From: Echinococcus granulosus
Taxonomy: Eukaryota; Platyhelminthes; Cestoda; Cyclophyllidea; Taeniidae
Length of the DNA: 64,000 nt
Assembly: GCF_000524195.1 (NCBI RefSeq)
Contig: NW_020170386.1
Span: forward strand, 107,363 to 171,362
Direction: 5' to 3'
The notes beneath the pieces are model-generated. The model did not search any database and was not told the DNA's origin. It saw nothing but the letters and a program-made list of their open reading frames with translations. Positions within the stretch are counted from its first letter, which is position 1. Each line of letters opens with the position of its first letter. Shown here piece by piece: positions 54,101-64,000 of the stretch. Position numbers and translations under genes: made by a program.

Positions 54101-57100
54101 ACGCGTTTATTTATATGAAGTAAAAGCTTTGTTAGAATCACGGCAATGAATTGCTAATTCCACGTTAAAAACGACGAGCAACTGAGGCGGCCAATGATGA
54201 GGCTAAGGAGATTTAATGACTAATATAGGATCTTGCTGCAGCCCTAGTACTACTGCTAATAGTAAGTTTGGTTGAGAAAAACGCCTGATAAAAAACAAAA
54301 CCAGTATTTATACGTCTGGGCACGATAACTTATTGCGATTTTTTCAAAAACTGGAAGAACAATACGTCGTCATTAAAACTGAAGTTAGATAGTAAATATA
54401 TACCACAGAACTGGTCTATAACTATTTTAAAGCGTCCACCTTTCTTGTTATCACTTAAGTAGTCTATTAATTCCCAAGAGGGAGAGAATGGGCGCATATA
54501 AGTAATGTTATCAACAAATTTTCGCCCCTTTTCCAGATTGCATCGTAAAAGCCCAAAAGGCAGACCAATGGATTCTCCTTAAACATGGATGATGCAGCCT
54601 CGATCACAAGATTCAAAAGGATCTGCGCTTGCTTGTCTACCTTAAAATCGCCTAGCTCCAACTAATGTAACCGTAAATAAACAGCATCCTTATTTTACCA
54701 CTTCAAAGCTTAGATTTTACACCTAAATCTTATCTGCTACCGAATGTTTTACCAATAATGTTGTTCAAATGAGTGACAGTGCAAATTTTGGCATTCGTCA
54801 TGCATTTCGTCAAAAAATTTTACCCATGAGACACTTTTCGGTATTGAAAAACAAAAATGACCGACTAAAATATCAGTTCTAGAGCCCTATCACTCAAGGT
54901 AAAAATGACTAATTTTTCGTGCTATTTATTAATAACCAAATATTTGCCCAAAATTAATTGCTTGGTTTCAAATGAGCAGTCGTAAGGAGCGTCTCGTGAC
55001 GAGTTTCTATTTCGCTTTACAGATTTGGAGAAATTATGATTTTTTTTACCAAGATCAATGAAAAATGCGGGCGTTTGAGCACTTTCTTGCGGGGTTTGCT
55101 GAAGTTTAGGACACTTCCAGTTGATATCCAACATTCTAAATTGAAACCACTTCTAAGAATTTGAAGATGAACGGTATAAAATCTCTTATCTGGGTGTAAA
55201 GTAATCTATGACGATAACACCGAGCTCATGCAAGGTAAATTTGAGTACTATAGTTATACATGACCCGAAAAGACCAAATGCCCAAGTTAGTTTTTATAAA
55301 ATTCACTTGGTAAATAATTTAAGAGGGTAAAATATTGGACTAAAATGTTCCTTAAGTGTTCCGATGTGACTAAAATGATGACAAAATGAACGATTAAAGA
55401 TTGCGTGCCCAATCAAAGTAAACAGATGTCAGCCTATCCACACGCCACCTGTAGAAAAAGAGCAATAAGTTTTAACTCACAATAGCAACCATTCCTTATC
55501 CAAGTCACGCATATGGCGCAATTAAATAATACCTTGAAAAATCATAAAAGATGAACTTAATATTGCAAACGACAGGATTTCCTTTACTGATCAAGCTTTA
55601 TGCCGTATCGGTTTTCCACCACAACAGCGCACTTACGGTAATACCTCCCTCTTTCCTGTATGCGTTTTAACACGAACTTTGCAAACCGCTTTATGGCAGC
55701 ATTCAACTTAACGCTGCGAGTGTGAACCTCAAATGTCAGTCAAATAAACACGCAAGTTGGATTTCACCATATAAACCAAAAGTTGGGCTCGGATAGGCTT
55801 GCGTAAGAAGGTTAAATGTTCAAGTTAAGCATTTTATCGTATTTAAAATGATCGACACATCCGCTACACAAGATGATGAATGATATAATAGGCATTCCTC
55901 ATTGACCTCAAGGCCAATACGAAAGTTTCTGCAGGCCGCCTAGCATTGCCTTGGCACATGAAAAGTGATTACCAACTAATATTGGTACACGGGTTGCAGC
56001 TAGATATCGACAAGTATTACCAATAAAAAATCATAATACTTTCATCAAGCAATTAACTTCATTAAATAAATCATTCCTGATACTTTTTATCGAACTGGTA
56101 AGCAAACCTTATTGGAAATTACAGAAGGATTTCATGAAAGTAAAGTGATTTTGTAACGATCTAATGGTCCTGCATCAAGAGCTAATTGAATTCAGATGCA
56201 CAAATTTGAATTTTATGCTTTATCAAACCGCCGCCAACACATTTTCATAGCAGTAGCACAGTAGCTCATGAAGTAAGGAAGCTCGATTTCAAGTTCAGGG
56301 GTCCATTGAACATAATAAAAAGACTTAAGTTTACTAAGTCTATCCGAACATTTCCCGATAAACGAATGCACACGAACCTAATGAACACGCGACCCGCAAA
56401 GCCTACTTAGTGCCTTTGGCGAGTAACACTTGAAAATATTAAATAATGCAGCACTGCGTCGTTGATACAGTGCGCTTTGTAATATGCACCCGCTAAACTC
56501 CATTCAAAGGTAATGTTAACGTTCATGAGTCAGCAGAAACACAAATTCTGTAATCTGAAGACACACACGGAGCAAGTGGTTAGAGGGAAAATCTACTTAG
56601 AAACCATAGACTTTTAAGTGAATTCAAGTGAAAACACCCACAATTACAGTAATGGGTTTTAGCTTAATTAGTAAAAAATTGGAAAGGAAGATTAACCGAG
56701 TTTAATAAAAGTAGTTTGCCAGTCCTTTGTCAAGAGGGGCAATCCAAATCGGCCGAATCTAAATTTAAATATATGAGAGGAAATATTGGTAATGCAATTT
56801 TTCGCATTGTTACCACAGGAGGGCTTTGTTGGTCCATGCGTTATTTGATGCTGGCATGGGCCTTAAGGTGTCAGTAGTTTCTACCTACGCACAAAATACA
56901 AAATATTTATTTCGCACGTAATTGTTTAATGCCAAGATGAAAGGTCACCATGCGTGTCTAAAAACGCCACATCAAAAAAAAGCAGGAAATGGGACGAATT
57001 AGAATTATTCATATAACTATTGATAGTATATTGCCATGCGCCCGCAGATTAAAGAAGAACCGACTGGCACGTGCCGACCCGATTCATTAAGTCCTAAAAA

Positions 57101-60100
57101 GGTCAGGCCTAGCGGCAGGGACCTGTCTGTCGCTTATTAAAGTTGAAGAGGAGAAAGAAAGGCCATGGTTATTGTGAGTTCAAATGAACGGGTTGCAAGG
57201 TGTAGCAGTTTTTATTGAGAACTGATGCGTCCAGGTGGTGCATTTGATGGAGGGAACTTTACTTTGGCAGAGAATCGAAGAGGGAAGTGGAATTTCCTGC
57301 ACGAAAGCATGCAGCCATATAAGACGAAAATATTAATGCAGCATATTTCATCACTTGATTGCGAGGTTCATTCTCGCTTGGCTACATTCACTATCGCATA
57401 GGCCGAGATTCCAGCAAACATGAAAGCGTTCTTTGCCTACCGGAAGTATCTGTAGATGGGGCAACACTGAAAACAAGGCCCCAATAAACTACTGCTTGAT
57501 CAACGAAAGGAAGAAAATAAATAATACTACCGCATTCCAAGAGCGAACGCCTTTTGCATTTAAACTCTACCAATCTTATTCCACTCATTCAACGCGTTTT
57601 ATTACTTTTATAGGAAATATTGAATGGTTTCAACTGGTTCTGCCATCCTTTGAAAGATAGTCATCAAAGTGACATCTACTTCTTTCTTATTTATCAATAA
57701 ACAAGAGCGTAGTAAAATACTTTGAAAGTAGCTACTGAGATTTCCGAGTGTCCTTATGGCCGTATCTACATATACACAGCAGTGTATATTAAAATAAACC
57801 ACAACCCATTTGACGGTTGAACTGTTCCTCATGGCTCAAATACAGGGAATTATATTGCTAAACTTAACACACCTTGGTCTAAAATCACCATTTATTTGAA
57901 ATTTATGCATAAATGTGGTAATATTCATAAGTCTAGTCATCGGCATTGGCGATTGAACACGCTATGGGATTTATGACCACTTAATTCGGATCCATAGGCT
58001 AGGAGTTAGAGCTGTCTATTATGCTCAGAATGAAACACTTGGACCTTTGGCATGCAAAACCGCGCGCTAGAAAGGTTATGGCGAACACAAGTGACGGCGA
58101 AATCCCAACCATTGGGTCTAATCTATAGTAAACTACAAAAGAGAAATGGGATTTTTGATGGTTTCATAAATCATCCAACTTCATTAATTGATAATTGACT
58201 CCCATTACCCATGGAATCTGGTTGAATGTCAAAAAACCCCAATACTATGACCGTGCGCCTTTTTGGAAAGTAAAAATGTCTTATTCAGAGGGGAAGTCTC
58301 TAATTTATTGCATTGTCATAATCTTTTCATGATGCACTTACACATCAGTCCATAGTAAGATGGACCTAATTGCACAATGAGGAACAATTAATCTTCCAAC
58401 TCGGAACGTGCACCTCGCAAACCGAAGCATTTAGGAGTGATAAGGACACTAGCCTCCTCTACCCAGATTAAATAGATCATGGAAAAATCCTAAACTCACC
58501 AATGTGCCACAAGAGTAAGGGTGAGTAGACGGAATTAAACAACAGCCAGATTAAATCTGTTAGTCACCACAAAGCATACTATGAGCAAGTAAAGGAGAAA
58601 AGGACATTTAAGGCATGTGACTGTTAGAAACGCAAGTACCTTTTGCATAGAAAAAAAGTTCATTGGGGATATACAGATGCCTATGCAAAGGAATATACAA
58701 ACTAGATTTTAAAAAGTGGTTTTTTTAAGCGGAAACAGCTGCACTTCCAAGCGAATGATGTGGTCGCCATTTTGCGTATATAACTTGGCTGCCTTATGCA
58801 CAGAACAGACAGCTACCTTTTTTTAAATTTATTCAATTAACGCTACCTCCACTTACAGGCGAATAAACTCTAAATAAAACAAAATTCGTAATACAATTAT
58901 GGCATCAATATCATTTCAATGAACATGCGTAACCTGAAATAACCAAACTTTTATTTTTTTGTTTACCTATAAACTCCACTAAAGCCCTGTAAAGAAGTCA
59001 ATCCTACGAAGAACAGTAATGCATTAAATTAGTGTTACTGCCTTGAGATTTACTGAGTTGTTATATACCAGTAGATTTTTAAAAAGATTACAAAATGATA
59101 TCTCAAATGCCCTGCGCGAAATGAGGACTTGAAAACTTGTAAAGGGTCAATGTGGTGGTTAGTCATTCTCAAGGGAATCATAGGGCTTGATTCAATGATG
59201 TTTAGTTCAAAAGACAGCCTCAGTGGTTCTAAGATGAGCTCTTGTTGATGGACTAATTGTAAGTAAAATGACACTAAGCAGGTTAGCATTGGTCAGATCA
59301 ACTATTGAATGTGTTTAACAATCGACTTTTGGAATGCGAAAACGCCAATTTAGACGCGATCATGTGCTAGCTTACTCCGCGCACAAAAATCTTCTACAGT
59401 ATGCCCCATAACATACATGGAGGATGATGGTTCCACATTAGCCAGCATGCAATCACGTGATCCGCGAATGAGGAAGCCCATGAGCAAGTCATTGAAATAT
59501 GCAACTCAATACATTTCAGGTGTGGTCTTCATATGACAACTTTCCACACTGTCGAACTACTTTTAAATCCCAGGAATCTTCAAGCACTAATTAATCATCA
59601 TCTGTGTGTTTCTTCTATGTGCAACGATCTGTTAGTATCTCGGGGTTTTATGCGAAAGGAGGGTTGTAGTTGCGAGTGCGCAGTAAGTTTTGAAGCGAAC
59701 TTACATGTACAGACTCTTCCAGTGCGAGGTCCACCACAGCATGCGTTTATTATGGCTGAAATTGAGAGATTACCACTAGTATACTGAATACAAAGGTTTA
59801 AATGCTTGTCTTGCCAACTATACCACCATGCCATAAAGGATTGCATCAACTAAAAACGGTACTAATGTAAGCGTTACAAGAACAATCATGATCAGAGAAT
59901 TTCATACCAAAATTAATGGTGCATTGAAATGCATAAATTTGGTCAGAATCATGAATCCAACCACCTATTCGTTGCACGATGGCTCATGTTTACTGAAGTT
60001 TGAACTAGATGCATCAAAATCCACTATATTCCGCATTGAGTAGGTCTCTATTGCTTCCCCACATTTCTTATCAACTTGGAAGTAATAATTCCTTCGAAAT

Positions 60101-62539
60101 ACTCACCTGGTATTATCCGACGGTGCTAAGAAAATTAGCCCTGTAGGTTCTCTCAGTTGCGAGCACGTCCCATAATTTAAAAACTAATTCAATTTGCAGT
60201 TAGTAGGTTTGCAACCTTTAACTTATTTAAAGTAGTAGGATATCGGGTCTCGGCTTATATGAGGTGACAATTTGCTAGCTTTGCTGCCCTGATATTCTTC
60301 AACCCAACTACAACTAGAATACTTAGTCTATCATGGTTTTACGCGTCTACTACGCCCCAAGACCTCCGTTCGACACATAAATTGGTGAAGTCTCCGAACA
60401 CATTACTGAATAACGTGTAAATACCTGATTTCCTTCACGATGTCAGTGAATATGACTGCAACATCTCCTCTGACTGGGCTGCCACAACTATTTACACTTG
60501 CGCCACATGCCACACGTCCCATACGCACGCTACTGGAAGGTTGTGGCAGCATCTCTTTAGTGAAAACAGCCCACACTTCCTAGTCATATCACATTGCAAA
60601 TTTTGAGGGACAGCAGCGCCAGCGGCTCCGCCTAATGTTGCACACCCCTTGTGCGTTGGAAACGGGTACGCTTGTGAACCAACCAGCTTTAAATGGGAGT
60701 GCTTGCCACTCACAATAAAAACGTCTCCAAATATGGAAAAAGTACAAACGACCAATCCCTAAAACAGTCCAGGCCAGTCTACCTTGGAGACAATTTATAG
60801 CATTAATCCTTTCATGTTCATGTACGACAGCCCTCCAGTATACATGGTACATTTCCTCCGGTTGAACATGCACTCGTCACAAACATGAGCCACTGCCTCA
60901 AGCATCTCTTAAACCGTTACATTCAAAATTGAGCAAAACATTTAATTACTCGAATTTTCAGTTACAAATGTTTAGCTCAATACAATCGCAGGTGACTCAC
61001 TTTGATCCCCTACTAACGCCACAATTATCACTTCAACGAAGCACACGAAAACAATCGCCGAATGAATCGTCACCCAGGATATCCAACTGCTCTTCACTGC
61101 TTCATTTTTAGAACAACTCTTACCTAGCTCTGAAAATGGAGCTTGGGATGCAGTGCTACCGTAAAAAGCCCCAAACTAAGGATGCATAATGGCACAACGA
61201 TTTCGTAGAAAAATACGCATTTTTTGTATCACAATTAAGCCTACAATACCAACCAAATATTACGTTTTCGAGTACATCTTAGGTCATAACGATGCCTGCT
61301 AGATTACTATTTGCCTTTAGGGCAATATAAAACTTTACAACATTCGTACGTTCTTTTGACAAGCTCCAAGGACAGCCTTTCTCTAGCACAAAAATAAGAG
61401 TGAAAGCTTATTTGGTTGCAATGCTACCGATTCATTAGGTAATTTTATGGCACATTCAACCTCAAAGCCATGTAGGAACAGAATTTCATAACCGACTCCT
61501 TAGTGGGATGTAGACAGGGCAGTGGGAGAAGGAGCCGATCGACCAAAGTAATACTGCTGGGTAGACAGAGGGGACGGATAATGCATATCATTAACATAGA
61601 TGGAGTTATGTAGCCATCCGAGAAAAAAAGTAAACCTCACGACAAAATAACTACGAATAAAGTGCTTGTGAAGAGGGGACGGAGGAAAGGAGTTCAGCAA
61701 TAGCGAGGAAGGGAATGAAAGAGCATTGCGGTGCCCCGGCTGGCCACTTTAATACCAAAATTTCAGTTTTTTTGGCAAATTGCCGAGAGGAGAAAAGTTT
61801 CGCACGAATATTCGGATGTGTGGGTCGTATTTGTATCATCCAGGTGGTAATAACAGTAATGCAGAAAGGTACCCTTGTTTGACGAGGGTGCACCGAAAGA
61901 CGGTATGGCGAATGATGAAGAGAAGAGTGAGGAAAGCAATGTAAATATCTGAAGTTGATAGAGTGGGTGAGGAAAGTGTGCGATGGTAACACGCGCCCAC
62001 AATAAACCCGATCCACGGAATCGATGGCGCATGTGCGTGTGCCAACGCCTCTGGAATGGCGATGGAGAACAATTTCGAGTTCGTTCATGATTTGGGCGGT
62101 ATGAGAGGGGAATGGATGATGAAAGGAAAATCCAATGCAACAAAAAATAAGAAATTAATCAGCATGCTTGAAAGGAATGCGTACGCACAATCAAATGCGT
62201 CAATATCACTAGATATTTTGTGATTATTTGTCAGGGCGACATCGACACAATTCCACACTAAGCAATGGGAGACGATAACAGCAAAGTAGGCTTATCTACT
62301 TCCCTAAACTGGAACTGTGTGTGATTAGCGCGATCGGAAAAAAGATCCACCTAGCTTTTGGTGAAACTGTACAGGATTGTCGGAAGAATTGCAACTGGTA
62401 GGAGGGAAGAAGAGGAAATGGAAACTGACGCAAAAAAAATGAGGGGCCCAGGCGAAAATGCGGTGCGAAAGGACAAACTCTAGGCAATTATTTGTGTATG
62501 TGTGTATGTATGAAGGTGTAGCACCGCCGTTTATGTCCT
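42171..62539. other. About 20 kb with no supportable gene
   Basis: This AT-rich stretch lies between the ends of the long coiled-coil gene and the ELL-type gene, whose 3' ends face each other. Many open frames of 60-90 codons occur on both strands, as expected by chance. None has an ATG, splice borders and a recognisable domain together. I saw no intact transposon, long terminal repeats or RNA gene. The last kilobase (61500-62500) is probably ELL 3' untranslated sequence. Confidence 0.6.
42512..42517 (+). terminator. Poly(A) signal AATAAA of the long coiled-coil gene
   Basis: Perfect hexamer about 340 bases after the TGA at 42170, preceded and followed by AT-rich sequence. Confidence 0.5.
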
Positions 62540-63126
62540 TCAATCAGACGCACCGGCCCGAAGAAATCCATTGTGATCATGTGGCTGTCTAAGCTGTGCG
62601 TCAGAGCTCCGAAAAGAAGCAGTCCCAGAAGTATCTTCCTGAGACGCGAATGTCGCTAGACGTTGTTTCAGATGCTGCAACTTAAAAGTCATCACCAGAA
62701 GACGCACTTCATCATCACGTCTTTCAGGTTTTCGCATGCAACTAAGAAATTCGTCTAGTTCCGTCGCCAGACGAGTCATTTGCTCCACGTGTGGACCACC
62801 GGCGAGAGCCAGTATGCGTTCCTTAAGATTTATGACCTTGTCCCAAGCAACACGAAAGTGCTCATAAAGGCGCAGATATTTGGGATATAGTGACTCAAAG
62901 GCTTCGCGGTAGGCTGCTGCCTGGCTAGCACTGGAAATCGCAGGATACAGTCTAAAATGGCGGAGAGGGTGAAAACATGTTACAAGCATATGTACGTGAA
63001 AACAGATTGCTGAGGGTTACCTCTCGATTTCAGCATTTTTGGACGAAACGCTGTCAAAAAGATAGTCTTCATCAGAGAGGTCAGAGGTTTTCTCCTCGTT
63101 GCATGGATAGAGCCGCTGTCCCTTAT
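62540..63126 (-). CDS. ELL-type RNA polymerase II elongation factor, C-terminal part
   Basis: ELL proteins raise the elongation rate of RNA polymerase II as part of the super and little elongation complexes. Two exons: 63126-63021 (enters in phase 1, donor GAGAG|GTAACC) and 62951-62540 (TGA), with AG|A joining to give Arg. The first holds an acidic linker (SDLSDEDYLFDSVSS). The second carries the occludin/ELL homology domain: YPAISSASQAAAYREAFES, a long helix through YPKYLRLYEHF, a second helix ending MTFKLQHLKQRLATF, the three-helix layout of that domain. Occludin is the alternative owner, but there are no membrane helices here and flatworm genomes are expected to carry ELL. The N-terminal ELL domain and start are not seen; they must lie above 63126 or outside the window. 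Confidence 0.82.
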
Positions 63127-64000
63127 CTGCACAGAGTAGCAATTATTGATTGTCAATGACAGTGGAACAATTTGCCGGGACATTCAATTGCTTTAACTAG
63201 TTTAACAAGGAAACGTAGGCCATTGCAGGAAAATATCTTTGCAGTAATATCATCTCACCCACCAAGTCCAGAGCTTACTGAGAGATTACTCCTGTTAACA
63301 AAGTGATGAATATTTGGGTCACGTGATAACCACCAGCAAAGATATGGCCTAAGGAAGCGTGCGCACAGAGGCAGCAGATCGGTGATCGCTAAATGCACAC
63401 ATCATCACGGACAAAATTTTGGTCTAACGGACGCGATCTTCAGGCCCATCCTAAAGTACACAATGGCCTCGATAGCATTCTAGTTAAACCAACAAGCGTA
63501 CGCACACGAGGAGGGCAATGTGTCCTGAACGAATATGGATGCTGAGTAAAATGCAGTATCAGCTAACGGTAAAATCAAAAATAAAGGAACCAAAAACCGC
63601 TTATGTACAATCTATACATGGATATTTTTGGCAATTCGCCTCTAGAATAAGGAGAGACCGCATTTGTGATGACATGAGGTGGATAAGAATGATTCTTGAT
63701 GAGATAGTCATGGCAGGCGTGGATGAGGCTACCGCTCGTGCATCATGAAGTGCGCGTGCGTGTACGAGCATAAATAAAGGCTGCGCTTGACAGATAAGGA
63801 TAAACAAGCACTATCGTATGCACACCTGCACATTTGCAAGTGAAACATCAAAAGAGGGATGGGAGCAGAGAAAACCAATTAGACGTACAACCAAAGCCAA
63901 GACCATGAAGGTGGAAGCCCTATAAATGGCTATTTGTCTTCTACATACGCCACGGGTCAACAAAACATTAACAAACTAGGAATTTGAATAGTACGGTAGG
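63127..64000. other. Probable intron of the ELL-type gene
   Basis: Upstream of the ELL exon on the minus strand; the exon enters in phase 1, so another coding exon must lie further up. No frame in this stretch has a matching phase-1 donor and convincing protein content. Confidence 0.5.

Noticed and set aside
61500..62487. Several overlapping minus-strand frames, up to 145 codons
   Set aside because: Multiple frames open at once over pyrimidine-rich sequence just after the ELL stop codon; best explained as 3' untranslated sequence.

Overview
This is a nuclear genome fragment from an invertebrate animal. The genes are split by introns with clean GT-AG borders, the flanks are AT-rich, and the proteins are typically metazoan: a two-pore-domain K+ channel, N-acetylglucosamine kinase, a mitochondrial i-AAA protease, EMC6, a ZC3H3-like CCCH protein and an ELL-family elongation factor. 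One intron of only 29 bp, beside others of 50-120 bp and a few of several kb, is compatible with a flatworm (tapeworm or fluke). That placement is an inference; no species-diagnostic element was recognised.

Layout. 1-1455 (+): last two coding exons of a K2P potassium channel. 1456-4781: gene-poor, with one (CTG)n tract. 4782-8290 (+): complete nine-exon N-acetyl-D-glucosamine kinase. 8874-12324 (-): complete six-exon YME1L-type protease, convergent with the kinase. 13370-15949 (+): eight-exon coiled-coil protein of unknown identity, divergent from YME1L. 16512-16936 (-): complete two-exon EMC6, convergent with the coiled-coil gene. 17505-18823 (+): complete four-exon ZC3H3-like CCCH zinc-finger protein, divergent from EMC6. 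19298-19757 (+): a small predicted gene of unknown identity. 21-25.3 kb (-): scattered exon-like pieces that I could not join into convincing genes. 26625-42170 (+): a long multi-exon coiled-coil gene, possibly of the SRCIN1/KIAA1217 (AIP3-domain) type, with a 7.1-kb first intron. 42.2-62.5 kb: about 20 kb with no supportable gene. 62540-63126 (-): last two exons of an ELL-type gene carrying the occludin/ELL homology domain; its 5' part lies upstream or outside the window.

The genes do not form a pathway. From 4.8 to 18.8 kb they alternate strands, so intergenic intervals are either shared 3' regions of about 560-580 bp or short divergent 5' regions of about 0.6-1.0 kb. I joined exons by hand from reading frame, phase and splice signals; exon edges in the 26-42 kb gene are the least certain. 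I found no rRNA, tRNA, CRISPR array or intact transposon, and nothing I can honestly call a new biological system. The best leads are the unidentified genes, the 29-bp intron and a CCAAT-rich promoter-like island inside the long intron.
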